A DNA stretch of 64,000 bases from Rotaria sordida (Eukaryota > Rotifera > Eurotatoria > Philodinida > Philodinidae): NCBI GenBank assembly GCA_905250125.1, contig CAJNOL010000158.1, positions 124,001 through 188,000 of the forward strand, in the 5' to 3' direction. The translations under genes and the position numbers were made by a program. How positions within the stretch are numbered: the first letter of the stretch is position 1; every line of letters begins with the position of its first letter. The notes below the pieces were generated by a model. It was not told the origin of the DNA. It made no database searches and saw only the letters and a program-made list of their open reading frames with translations. Positions 1 to 30,662 of this stretch are shown in pieces.

Positions 1-81
1 ATGTGGATAATGTGGTAAATGATCCATATTACGAATTTTACTTGGATCAACAAGACAATATGGTGGTGGCGGTTCAATAAT

Positions 82-114
<33 letters not shown>

Positions 115-1069
115 ACCACTATTATCTTGTTCAGTATCATTTTGATTATTGTTTGATGTCGGAGTCACTTCGTATGCTGGTGGTGGTCCATCTATTTTAA
201 AATAAATTCAATAGAAATCATTCATTCTTAAGATATTTTTTTTTACTACGAACATCTAAATATGGATAATTTACATTTTTCTTGTAAAGAATTCAAATAT
301 TTCTTATAATTTTTCAAATATGTGTCTTATTATGTAAGAGTTCATTGGTTTAGTCTCGAACTCGATCTAATGGATTATATTCTAATAGTAACAGTCAATG
401 AGTAAACAATTGTTATAAAATACATAAATAATTTTATTACAAGGTTTCAATATGCATTCTCATTGTCATCAAGAACCAATAGCAACGGAACAAACGAGAG
501 AGAACTCTTATATATATGTATATATCGATATAATTGACTTCTTTTGACAAAGTAAATGTACTTGAATAAAAACATTATTCTCTCTATAGCGAACATCCTT
601 CAGACTTTTCAAAAGTATCCATTATAAGAAGACTTGGTAGTTTCTAATTACTCAGAACAATGATTTCGACCTTCGAACTCACTGAAACATATAAGCAGTA
701 TTTCGGATCGAAGAATCTCCAAAATTTTCTCAATGATTTCTGATCGTTTCCTGTCGGGAATAATAGAATGTTGATCGAAGGTCACAGAGAAAAATTTGGA
801 GACTTTCCGATCAGAATCAATCCGTTACACAGTTCGGATCTGAAAAATGTTGAAGTCTACTTCTATAATAAACAAACATATAATTACAGTATATCAAGAA
901 TCGATAATACGTATTACAGCATATGAAAATATATTTAATTAACTTATATCTTACCCAACGGAGTGACTTGTGTTGTTGCAGGTACTTCTGTTACTTCATG
1001 AATTGGTGCAGTAGGCGTTGTCGATTGCTCGACTACAACTGCTCCATGATTCGCACTGTTATTATTCAT
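1..1069 (-). CDS. PPxY-motif protein, 5' part only (runs off left edge)
   Basis: Two exons are visible: 1069-955 and 191-1, joined by a GT-AG intron (190 bases of coding downstream continue past position 1). The first exon, if it starts at the Met at 1069, gives an Asn/Thr/Pro-rich segment. The second contains PPPAYEV, a run of ten alanines and EPPPPYC. The two PPxY motifs are the classic ligands of WW domains (for example NEDD4-type ubiquitin ligases), so a short cytosolic tail or adaptor protein is plausible. The start is uncertain, because a possible splice acceptor (caatag) lies about ten bases upstream of the Met, so an earlier exon could exist. I do not recognise the family. Phase across the junction is consistent (TTG G|AT GGA). 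Confidence 0.6.
84..114. repeat. (GCT)n trinucleotide run coding for poly-alanine
   Basis: About ten GCT units. Read on the minus strand within the left partial gene they encode an uninterrupted Ala run between the two PPxY motifs. Such runs are prone to length variation. Confidence 0.85.
703..817. repeat. Short inverted repeat in intron of the PPxY gene
   Basis: The segment at about 703-737 (gatcgaagaatctccaaaat) is complementary, with a few mismatches, to about 786-817 (aaatttggagactttccgatc). It could fold into an imperfect hairpin. No coding potential is seen in the rest of 192-954. Confidence 0.45.
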
Positions 1070-1585
1070 AATATGTCTATTGCGAAATGTAAGAAAAAAA
1101 GAACGAAAAGAATCTAAAATTAAATCATGAATTATAATATTTATATATATTAAAAAACAAAAAAAAAACACCAGAATCGAAAACATCTCATTAATTTTCT
1201 TCTCTTTTTTTTTATCTCGTAGTATTATTATTATTATTTTTTTTTTTGTTTTTGATTCAATATTAGAGAAGACGTTTTAGAAAAATAGTGTATACATATA
1301 TATAAAGCAAAGCAACCGAGAAAAAAAAATGTTTGTATAGAATAAAAATCGCAAGATATAAGTCAATAGATTTAAAAAGAAAAATGGACAAACACAATCT
1401 GATTGCAACAAATAAGAAGAAAACGAAAGATATTACTTTATACATAAAAAAAAAAACGGAAGATAAAAAGAAAACATTGACCTGAATTTAAACTCGAGTG
1501 AACAAAAAACAACAACAACAATGAAAATAAGAATCACTGTATTCACAAAATAAAAAATATTAAAATTCATATATATATATGTATA

Positions 1586-9318
<7,733 letters not shown>

Positions 9319-11594
9319 TTTTTTTCTTTTTTTTTTAAATTTGATGTTATATGATTAAATAAAACAAAGGAAAACTACATCAAAAGATGAGGTTACATCT
9401 ATTAAAAAAAACACCAAAAACAAAATAAATAAGAATCACGTCATGTAGAAGAAATGAGTAATTCTTCTATTCATTCGTTTCAGGTGACTGAATCGATCAA
9501 CTATCGCCATTTTTATGTTTCACAAACATTTATTTTTTTTCTCTTTTCTCCTTCTTGATTTAGGTAATCAACCGCATACTGAGCAATAAGGATATATATT
9601 GCAATTTAGTACAAAGAGGACGCTACTCGACGGCAAATTAATTGATTTGAAGTTTATTATCAATTGATATATATATAAGAAAAATTTGAGTTAGAAACAA
9701 TCGATTGAGGTTTTTAAACGAAATATTAACAGAAGCTGCACAAGACCATCAAGATTGAGGGTAGATTTAGAAAATGTCCTATAGATGTAGTAAAAAATTC
9801 AAAAACCCTTGGTGGTTTTATGGGTAATAATGAATAATTTTCAATTGTTGGAGGAAGGGTGTACACACCCCTCCACTTTTGTGGCCTCTGAGTAGTGGCT
9901 TGAGTGACTAACATTTTTGGTTACGATTACGATGAATCACGAAAAAAATAGTAATGTTTAACGATCTCTAGAGAAAAGTTGTTCACTATTTGACAGTGCC
10001 ATCAATATGGCATACTCCATTGGACACAAGCAACATGAACCGAAAGAGATAGTGGAAACGGAATGTTCCATTTAGACCTATGACAGTTCTATATCAGTTC
10101 TGATCTTAAGAATTGTTCTAACAGTTCTTTTGATCGGAATTGATCTGTTTCAAAAGTTCTTTTAAGTATTTCACAAAGATAGAATCGCTTCGCTTCCAAA
10201 AAAAAAAACAAGAATCAATCCCATCTCTGATAGTTCATCTGAACGTAGGAATTTCAAGTGTTGCAGATCTAAAAAGATCTTGCTTTCAAAAAAGAATAAT
10301 CCACTGGACTCAGTTCTAAAAAAAAAGAATCGGTTCATAGAACTAGAAGCTGTCATAACTCTAGTTCCATTGAAAAGTGTACACAACGAAAGCAACATCT
10401 ACTGCTTCCGAAATACACGTTGCTTTACACTTTCTCCACAAAACAGTGTATAAAATACACTTTCCTTCTAATATATTGAAAATTCTTTTCAATTTAAAAA
10501 AGAAAAAATGTTTAAACTACGTATAGATCATGATCTATTAGATAAAAATTGTATCGATGTTTTATTTTTTCATCTCTTTACATTCTATAAAACTTCGTTT
10601 TTGCGATTTAAAATGATCTTTGTCAAAAAACTGTTGTTTTTTTTCTAAATACAAAATATTTTCTTTTTTTTTGTTGTAAAAGATAAAACAGAAAAGTAAT
10701 AAGAACAATTTGTAAAGCGCAATTCGCTCTACATAACTAAACTATTAAAAAGTTTTTCAAATTTTGCATTGAATAGATTTTCGTCAAAATTCAAATTGAT
10801 TAAAATAAAATCCTTTCCAAAGAACAGTTTTGACTTTTAACAAATTTTTCTCATAGTTGATTAAGTTTACATGAGTAGGAATTTTTGATTTTGACTGTTT
10901 CTAACTTTCAAATGTTTCTTCTAAGTGACCAAAATTTTCGCATCATAGAATGCCTCATAAGCAGTTAAACATCAATAGTAATTGATGTAAAAATACAACT
11001 GGAGTACACGTACAGATGTTTAAAATCAAAGAAAAATGACTTATTTCATATAAGAAACTATTTGTGTTATTTATACATCCATCCTCACAAAAGTAAAGAA
11101 TTATTGAACTGTGTGTAATTTTAATTCAATTTATGTAATTGTTTAGTTCATATAAATTGAATTATCCAAATGAAACATCATTAATAAACATTTTTCATAT
11201 AGTTTTCTTGAAAACTTTATGTACGCACGCATACAAATCCAAAAAAAAAAACTTAATAAGGCTTGCACAAGAATAATAAACAAAAGATGAATCAAAAAAA
11301 AGAAAAACAAAACATACATGTTGTTGTTTTTTGTTATATTCGCTGTACAAGAGAAAAAGAATGAAATGGAAAAAAAACAGAGCAGATAAGTTTCAGATAT
11401 TTCGATGATCAAACGCGCATAAATTTAATTCAACAAAAAGTAAAGAAAAAGAAAATTATTTTTTCTTGGTTTTTGTTTTGTTTGTTTGATAAGACAACAT
11501 AAAAGCACCGGCGAAAGAAACATATTTCAAAACAAAAAATAATCACGATTAGTAATAAAGAAAAAAAAAAGGAGGATTTTTGTTCATTATCAAA
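9319..11594. other. Intergenic region between USP32 3' end and TAOK 5' end
   Basis: No supported gene. It must carry the USP32 3' UTR on the right and the TAOK promoter and 5' UTR on the left. A degenerate inverted repeat is visible at about 10050-10380: 'gttccatttagacctatgacag' on the left against 'ctgtcataactctagttcca' on the right. The remainder is AT-rich with A and T homopolymer runs. Confidence 0.6.
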
Positions 11595-21702
<10,108 letters not shown>

Positions 21703-23856
21703 GATCTCTATTTCCCTATTAAGTTATTCTCCAGCCATTTGTCATAGTTTAAAAAAAAAGAATCTAAAACGAAAACAAATAATAACGTAGACAAAAAACA
21801 GAAGAATTTCATGTTTGTTCCTTTGCAATAAGTTTTTTTTCTTAATTTTTCTATATTACTGATTCATTTCATTTGTCATCAATAGTTCTATTGGTTGTTG
21901 AAATAAAAAATAAAACATTATCTGGATATATATGAGTCAGAACAGAGCGTCATCTTTTTTCTTTCTGATTTTAGAAACGAGCATAGATTTGTTCGAGCCC
22001 TTTTAACTGTTAAATACGGTTTCTGATGTGTGGAATTGATTTGTTTTTTGTTTTGAAGAAAGAAATTTTAATTTAAATAATGATGTACCCAAAGAAAACT
22101 TTCGAACTGTTTGTGTAATGTAAAAAGAAATATCTTTAAGGTAAATAGAAGAAAAAACACACACACGTCTTCTGTCGTTGATTTTTTTAGTGTTTATAAT
22201 ATTTGTTTAGATATTGATTCTTGAATTATGAATAAATTTTGTACTTTTAAAAATTTTATTTTAACATCTTAAATGTAAATATGATAATAATGATAATACA
22301 AAAAAATTGAATTTTCAAATAATTTTAAAGATATAATGTAGGAAAATTTTCCAAAAAAATTTTGTTAATATTGATTACTTGACAATAGAATAATTATTTG
22401 CTAATTAGACGAATGATATGAAAATTTCGAAGACTTTTATCATATTGAAATACGTCATATTTTCGATATACTGATTCATGATTTTTCATATTAAAGATCG
22501 CATATTTGTAATACTTGAAATTGCAAATTTCTCAAGTGAAATTTAGTCAATTTTGGTCCCTCTATCTAATACTATTGTCGTACTTGACAAAATATATAAT
22601 TAAAAAGTTTAAGAATTAATCAGAAATTCAGAATTTCGATTAATTCTTAAACTTTTTATTTCATCAAATACAATGATAAAATCAGAATAGAGTAATCAAA
22701 CTTGACCAGCTGAAACTTTCGGTTTCGAATACCGCAAATATACGGTCTTTGCTATGAAAAATCAAGCATTGGTACGATTCCTATTTCATATGAAACTAAT
22801 GAGGCTATCTACGCACATTGATTAATTTTTGTTATGCTTTTTATTAGATCTAGCATGTTAATGACAATATGTATCAGGAAAGTCTGGTTTTTTTTTTGAC
22901 ATTATTTTTTTACTGTTTTTTTTTCTTCTCTGATTGATATGACATCTGCCAATTATAATAATTTATTTAATTCTTATTCACCGACTATAATTCAATCGAT
23001 ACACGATTAGAAAGAAACAAAAAACTTTAATCTACTTTTTTCTAATTTATCTTGGCTTTTTTTTTTGTTTTTCATATTGAATAACAAAATATCATACTTT
23101 ACATACAAATGTATAATGTAAACACACGAACATAAGTTCTCGTGCATAATGAATTTCTCCTTGTTGAACTCTTACATATTTTTTCAATCCGATCGTTGAT
23201 CCTTCTGAGTATAATTGCGTTCAATCGAACGAAAAAAAAAAAAGAAGAAGTACAAAAGAAAATTTAACAGTAACTAAAAACATGTATATAATTTTTCTTT
23301 TCTTTCGTTTTCTTTCATCACATAACGAATCTCTCTACTTTTTTTTTTTTTTTGTTATATTTACATATCACCTTTGTCTGGTGTCCACAAACATTCATTA
23401 ACATTACCAAAACACAATGTATCAATTGATGACGAAAAAAGAAAAAAAGTGAATGTTAATGTCAGCATATGATAAAAGATAGCAGCGGCAAGAAAAAAAA
23501 AGGAAACACAAAAAAAAAAAAACGTAGGAGAACACTTTCTCTCATTTATACTTTTTAAAGCTTATATTAAAATCACGTTGACAGTGGTGAAACATTCGAA
23601 ATAATTTTTCTTTTAACTCTATAGCCAAAAAAAAAAGCAAGAAAAAAGTAATACATTCTTTTCTTTTTTGTTTCTTTGTCTTTGATAATTTCTAGATTTA
23701 TTCATTTTAATTAATGTTATTATATTTCATCAATAGGAAAATTTTCTAATAAAATTATATGATCAATGTAAGTCAAAACTAAGAGAAAAAAAAATTTTTT
23801 TTTTTCGTCTTTTTTTATTTAGATTTAATATAACTAGTTACAATACAACAAAAAAA
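21703..23856. other. Divergent intergenic region, USP32 (-) / ORP2-like (+)
   Basis: About 2.1 kb separating two divergent starts, so it must hold both promoters. No TATA-type site stands out above the AT background. A near-perfect palindrome lies at 22602-22657: 19-base perfect arms (aaaaagtttaagaattaat and its complement) around a short inner stem. No gene is supported here. Confidence 0.6.
22602..22657. repeat. 56-base palindrome in the divergent promoter region
   Basis: Arms 22602-22620 and 22639-22657 are perfect 19-base reverse complements. The centre 'cagaaattcagaatttcg' continues the pairing almost to the axis. It could form a cruciform or a transcribed hairpin. Confidence 0.8.
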
Positions 23857-26800
23857 ATGACTGACAATAATAGTGATGATGATTTCTTTGATGCTAATGG
23901 TATTGAAAGATTTTAAATTGTTCTTTTTCTTTTTTCCTTTCATTTCATAGAATACTAAATTAACTATTTGAAAATGATAATTTTGTTTTTTTTCATAGGT
24001 AGTAAATATTAATATAAAACAAGTATTTATTTAATAGGAATTCATCAAATAAACATCTAAAGTAAAAAAATGAGAATATTTTTTCTAGAGAAAAATTAAA
24101 TGAATCTTTTTCTGTTATACAGATTTTATTTTTAATAGTTTTTATAATAATTGCTTTTTTTTTCTTTTATAAACTCTTCTTAGTTTAGATTTTATTTATA
24201 AAAGTTAGAGAGAAAGAGAAATATTAATTAGACTTACCAAGGACATTTAACACAGACATATTCTCAAGAGATTTGTTCTGTTTGTTTTTATATTGTGTGT
24301 GTGTGTGTGTGTATATAAGAAAATTATTGGAAAAAAAATGTCCAAAAGAGTTTGTGTTTATTAATATGATGTTTCTGGTTTTTTCTGAGTCATATAATAT
24401 TCACTATTTTCAATCAAACAATGAACTACTACTGATTAAGTTGTACTAAGTATTTATTAAGTTCATGACAATTCTCATGTTTATAATTCATTATGTTAAA
24501 TGATATAGTTTCAATTTTTATATCATGATATTTTAGTAAATCATCTCGATGTTTTCTTTTTGATTCTATTGATTTAATGACGAGTCAAGTAAAATAAAAA
24601 ATATCTGCAATTATCATATGAATAAGGGATTGTATTATCATAAATACTTCGGTATATTATTATAATTTAAAATAAATAGAAATTGATAGTTGAAATTTTA
24701 TTTTAATTTTTTGTATTAGTAAAAAAACAAAAATTTTAAAAACTTATTTCTTAATAATGAAAATAAATAAAAAGAAAAGTTTATTAATTTTAAAATTAAT
24801 AGTAATCAAGCAAATTTCTCTCGATGTTTAAATTAAAATATCTAATATCATGAAATGAATCAGTTTTTTTTTAAAGAATATTTTCTCATGTAACAAACAA
24901 GGACACTATTAATATATATATATAGGATTTCGCTTTGTTTTAATGAAATGAATTAATTTTTTTCATTGATTACTTTACATATTTATTGTTATCTCAAGGA
25001 AAAAAAAGTTCTCATAAGAATGCATTTTATCTTAAATAAATTGAATTATAATCTTTTCAACAGCGGCTTTTTTTTTCAAAAATGGTCAAAGGGCGTATTT
25101 ATTTATTTATTTATTTTTTGTAATATTAGTTCTACGTCATTCTATGTTTTAAGCTTTTAATAACTAAATAGCTATGCTTGAACAGTAGGATTACTAGAGC
25201 GTAATGAACGACTTTCATGACAACAATTAAGAAATGATTTGAAAATTGCAAAGAAAAAAAAAAGAAAGAAGATGATGTTTATGAAGGAATAGAAATCAAC
25301 ATATAATTTTTAATTTAGTCTCTATCAATAGCTATTTATAATGACATTTTTATCATTTTCACATACAAAAATAAAAACCAATATCTATACAAAAGAAGAA
25401 AAAAATTCATTTTTATGAACAATAAATCATTCTATTATGAAAAAGTACTATGTCAAGATTTGATAAATCTTTATTAATGACAAATCTATTTTCTTATATA
25501 AATGATAAATTCTATACATATTTATATTTATTACATATTTCTAAATTGATCGAATCTTTTCATTATTTATTTATTTTTTTCCCTAAAACTATTCTATATC
25601 CAGCTGTCACAAGTTATTATTTACTTGCATACATTTAAATATCATCTACTAAATCATAATTCAATTTTTATATGACATACCAGTGAAAAATGATTTCTTT
25701 CTTTTTTTTATTTCATAGATACAGATTATTATACCACTGATATTCAACGAGACCTAATGCGAACATGGAATAATTTTTCTCGGCAGCAATTTGGTCGGTA
25801 CGTAGAATTCAAAGAACATAATTTATACTTTCTCTTCTTTACATCTCATAGTATAAATGACTTGAAGGACAATTTTTTTTTTCTCTTACATTTCCAAGTA
25901 ACACTTCTTTCGAATCATTTCATATATTATCTTTCTCTTTCTCTAACGCATTCTTTTGTTCTCTATTTCTGATGTTGTTTAGATACAACACATAAACTTG
26001 AATAGGTGGCGTGATCAAAATAAGGAGGAAAGAAGAGTATATAAATTAGCAAACGTCTAGGTTTTTTTCTTTAATCAGTGTTAATATTCAATAACAAAAA
26101 AAAAAATTCATTTTATATATTATACTTTCGAATAAATATAAATCGGTAAAAACAAAAAATATCTATGAATTCTGTAGTCATTCGAAGTCAAAAAAAACAT
26201 ACAAACGAGAAGCAAATATAAGAACACGTAAATCTGTGCATTTTTATTTGACCTTAACATATATTCCGTGATAAAGTACATTTGATTCGATCATAAATGA
26301 TATGTAATTTACAATAAAATCAATTTGTAGAAAGTTTCTTGTTTTATTTTTCTTCTGCCCTTTTACACAATTACTTCTATTATTATTTCAATACATATGG
26401 ATAAAATATATCTTAAATTACAGAACAATGGAAGAAGGTATGTTTAATATTTTCTATTTATTAGTTAATAAAAAACCAAAAACAATATATAATCTATTCT
26501 CAAGGAAAAATTGACTCTTTTGTTTTTTATTGTTCTATTATTTTATTTAGAACTAAACTTCCTGTGCCAATGTTTGATCGATCACAAATTAGTATTTGGA
26601 GTATACTTAAGCAATGTATTGGAAAAGTAAATAATTTAATTTTTGCAAAAAAATTTTCTAAGTATAGTCTGATTATGATAAAATATTTTTTGCAAGATAA
26701 TCGATTTTTTCATTGAATACGTAATATTATACTTTTGTTTTGTTAAGAAATAGCAATAAAAAAAAACAAACAAACAAATAGTATGGTATCATTAACATTA

Positions 26801-29427
26801 TATTGGCTTCAGCGAATAAATTTCATCTTTTTTTTAAGATAAACAAGTTGAAATTAACTTGAGATTGATAAATTATTCAGTACGAAATGCTTACGGGAGA
26901 AAGCTCTGAAGTGATAAATTGCTTTTGAAGCCTGGACTACATTCAATCAATGATGCCTAATGAGTAGGATAAATACTCTTGAGTGATTCAAGCTGCCAGA
27001 TATTTGTTGCTGAGTATCAGATTTTTGTTCTACATGGCTTCAGTTTTCAATTAAAATCATACCATTAAGTCTCCTCGTGATATGAGTTTTGGAAAATATT
27101 CTAATTTTGTTACAATAACAATGATAAAATGCCTATATATTTTGAAAAATTCATATCTAGTTGAGACTTAGTCAAAAAACACTTCTGAAATGTTTTCTAG
27201 TCTTTAATGTAAGCAGTTTCAGATCGAAATTTAAAAGTATAATTTTCTTCGCAAAATGGTGCCCAACAGGACAACAATCTGATATGTCAGCAACAAGAAG
27301 ACCTGGTAGTTTGAACTATTCTAGGATATTTTAATGACTTGCACCAGGGTGTATCGATTAAATATAGTTCTTTTGTTAGTGTTATGTGAAAATTTCATTA
27401 AAGCTTAGCGAGACAACTATATTGTTTTTTTTTGTAATAATTTGTAAACCACTCCCATTGAAACCAATAATAATAATAATATTTCACAGTTGAATTCTTT
27501 TTGTTTTGTTTGTTATCATAAAAAAACAATAGTGAAACCATTCAATATAAACCGAATGAATTAAATCTCGAAACTTTGTTTATTTTTTTTTCTTTTGATT
27601 ATATACGATTGTCAATAATTAGATATGAATATTAAAAAAGAAAATTATTTCTTTTATTCTATTAGGAATTATCGAAAATAACAATGCCGATAGTATGGAA
27701 TGAACCAATTTCATTTCTTCAACGTTTTGCAGAAAATGTTCTCTATTCCTATTTACTTGATCGAGCCGATGAATGTACCGATCCAATAATGAGAATGCAG
27801 GTATATTTATTTCTAAGATAAAATTTATCATATTTTATTTTAATAAATTTATTTTATTAAAAACAAAAAAGTATGTCGCAGCATTTGCTGTATCATCAAT
27901 ATCAAGTAATATTGATCGTTTATCAAAACCATTTAATCCATTACTTGGTGAAACATATGAATTTGTTCAGTTAGTTATAAAAAAAAAATTTCTTTTTTTT
28001 TGAATTAAATAAAATCTATTATTTATCTTCTATTAGAGATGATTTACCATTTCGTTATATGAGTGAACAAGTAAGTCATCATCCACCAGTTAGTGCATTT
28101 ACATGTGAATCAAAAGATAATGGTGATCGATGGCGATTTTATGGTAGTATTTTACCTAAAGCAAAATTTTCTGTTAAAAATATGGAAGTTAATCCAAAAG
28201 GTTTATTAACACTTGAACTTAAACGGTAAATAAAAGCAAACATATATAAAGAAATGCATTATGAAAATTCTTTTTGTTTTTCGACTTTTTTTTAGATATA
28301 ACGAAATTTATACATGGGAAACTGTAACATGTACAATTCATAATATTGTTGTTGGACGACTTTGGTTTGAATATGTAAGAATATATTTTGATTGAAAAGA
28401 AAAAAAAACAACAACGAAATTTTTTTTCTTCTTTATTTAAATAAAGCATGGTACTATGGAAATAATTAATCATTCAAATAAAATAAAAGCTATTTTAAAT
28501 TTTAAACCATATTCATGGTCATCAAAAGAATTACATAAAGTTGAAGGTTATATTTATGATTCACAGTAAGATATTAGAACTTTTTTTTTTTTTGTTTATT
28601 TTAATTATAAAGATTAATGTGTATATATATATATGTATATGAATTTTGTTTTTGTATTAGAAAACGTAAAGTACGTGGTTTATATGGTTATTGGACAGAT
28701 TCATTATATTCAATTGATATTGATCGTTTTGAAATATTTTTAAAACAACAAAAAAAAGAAATAAAAAATTCATCGAAATATCCTCAACAACAACAAACAA
28801 TGAATTCATCAACAGCAACTACTAATGATATTGATAATACAGATTTAGATGAAGAATTACCTGAAGATGATCCATCACATGAACAACTTAATCTTCCACC
28901 AAATTCACTTACACTTTGGAGAATTATGCCAAAATTAGAATATGCATCACAAGTAAAAATATCTTTTATTTTCGTATAAATAAATTAAAAGAATATCTGT
29001 TGTTCTTTTTTTTTTTATAGTATTATAATTTCTCATTATTTACTATGGCACTTAATCAATGGACAGAAGAAGATAAAAAAACACGACCACCATTACCACC
29101 AACTGATTCACGATCTCGTCCAGATATTCGTAAAATGGAAGAAGGTGATATTGATTTAGCTGGACAAGAAAAAGATCGTCTTGAAGAGAAACAACGTGCT
29201 GCAAGACGAGCAATGGAAAAACGTCGAGAAGAATGGCAACCGAGGTATAAATCTTCTTTCATATATTATAACAATATTAAGAGCAATTTATGTTTTCTTT
29301 TTTTTTTTCTCTTAAATATATTAGATGGTTTCGTCTTATTAGACATCCAGTAACAGGACAAGATGTATGGGTATCAAATGAAAGATATTGGCAACGAAAT
29401 TGGGCCAATTGTCCAGATATCTACTAG
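23857..29427 (+). CDS. OSBPL2: Oxysterol-binding-protein-related protein, ORP2-like
   Basis: Exons: 23857-23899, 25719-25801, 26424-26437, 26551-26626, 27666-27800, 27872-27969, 28037-28225, 28296-28374, 28447-28565, 28661-28952, 29021-29244, 29325-29427. They give 485 codons with TAG; human ORP2 is 480 aa. Residues 7-15 (DDDFFDAND) form an FFAT-like motif for binding VAP proteins on the ER, and its codons span the first splice junction. There is no PH domain, as in ORP2. The ORD contains [12 protein letters not shown] (lid and binding region) and the signature [12 protein letters not shown], then [19 protein letters not shown] and a C-terminal NCPDIY. ORPs exchange sterols and phosphoinositides between membranes at contact sites. 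Exon 3 is only 14 bases; it is needed to keep frame in this model. An acidic low-complexity insert (QQQQT to LDEELPEDD) lies in exon 10. Confidence 0.95.
24293..24312. repeat. (GT)n microsatellite in ORP2 intron 1
   Basis: About ten GT dinucleotides. It lies in the 23900-25718 intron, which otherwise holds AT-rich sequence with short plus-strand open frames and no protein family signal. Confidence 0.9.
26890..27400. repeat. Foldback element in ORP2 intron 4
   Basis: 'gctgccagatatttgttgct' near 26990 pairs with 'agcaacaagaagacctggta' near 27290, and 'gtatcagatttttgttc' with 'gacaacaatctgatatg'. Pairing is patchier outside and inside these blocks. The motif 'gaagtgataaattgctttt' at 26908-26926 also occurs in the foldbacks near 53327 and 58196. 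Confidence 0.7.
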
Positions 29428-30662
29428 TACCATTGATTTTTTTATTTTCTTTTTTTTTCGACGGTGCTTATTTATTATTCTTCAATTCGATTTCGTTACT
29501 TTATAGTCTCTTTCTTTTTTTATATTTGTGTCTATTTTTGTTTATGAGTATGATCTCAAATCATAAATAGGCGTCATTTATGGTGAAAATAAATTTTGCA
29601 TAAATAATTGTTCATAATAGGAGGCTTAGCCTCGAACATTGACCAAAATCAGATTTCTAATAAGTATTATGAATAGAAAAACAGAGAAACAAAAACAAAC
29701 CTATGAATATAAACTCAGTAATGATATGTAAACAATATATGTTTTGCATTCTATAGTATTCTTAACTGTAGGCTATAAATAGAGTTATATTCATAGATTC
29801 AATAAAATATTGATGTTGTCTTTCATCATACATTCGAACGAAAAACAAGAAGACTCCTATTGTTTAAATCTATTATTATTCTATTAACGATGTTTCATTA
29901 AAGATGAGAAAAAAACAATGTAAATAGATAAATATTGTCCTTTAAAAGGGTAACATATGTGGTTATTTTAAACTGATATATATATGTGTGCTTTTGTTGT
30001 GTTATGTAAGATATAAAAACAAAAAAGATATCTGAAATTCTATAAATAAACGAATATTTATTCATTCATAGATATATAAGTAGGTTAAAAAATGTATCAA
30101 GATCGGTTTTTGTTCCGATAAGTTCTTCTTTTTTAAGAAATATTTATTTTACAAAAATAGCATTTTATATCACCTTGAGATGTGGATATGAAGGTTTTCT
30201 CTTCATCTACGTTCTCTATTTGTCTACTTAGAAGTAATACGTAGTTTTGTATATTATTTATTACTGTTGGCTTTAAATAACATCAAAGTAATTATGGTTT
30301 CTTTTTTTTTTAATATGAAATCATATATTCTAATAATATACTATTATAACTAGTGTATTATGTGATTTCAATTACGAATATGGATATGAAAATAACCATT
30401 AAAGAAAAAAAGACTAAGGAAATAAGTAATCGGATATGTAGGTAAAACAGTACGACAGTTTATATTTCACACATCATTGACGTGTTATAAATATAGGAGT
30501 CTTCAAATATGCACTCATTTGTAAGTAATATATTAATTAATCTTGAGAAATATTTTTTGGTTTTTTTTTTATTCTAATGAAAAAGAAAAGAAAAATTTTG
30601 TTTAAACTTAACTCATAAAAAATAACTTGAATGAAATAAGAAACAAAGAAAATAAAAAATGC
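29428..30662. other. Convergent intergenic region between ORP2-like and membrane-protein genes
   Basis: No gene seen. It contains the two opposing 3' UTRs. AT-rich with A and T runs; nothing else is recognised. Confidence 0.6.
29588..29593 (+). terminator. Candidate poly(A) signal of the ORP2-like gene
   Basis: AATAAA about 160 bases past the TAG stop. It is the first good match downstream of the CDS. Given the AT-rich background it could be chance. Confidence 0.4.

Noticed and set aside
25450-25638. Open frame starting MSRFDKSLL in ORP2 intron 1
   Set aside because: Low-complexity hydrophobic translation typical of T-rich sequence, and no conserved neighbouring exon.
29056-29262. Minus-strand open frame over ORP2 exon 11
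   Set aside because: It is the antisense shadow of a conserved ORP coding exon.
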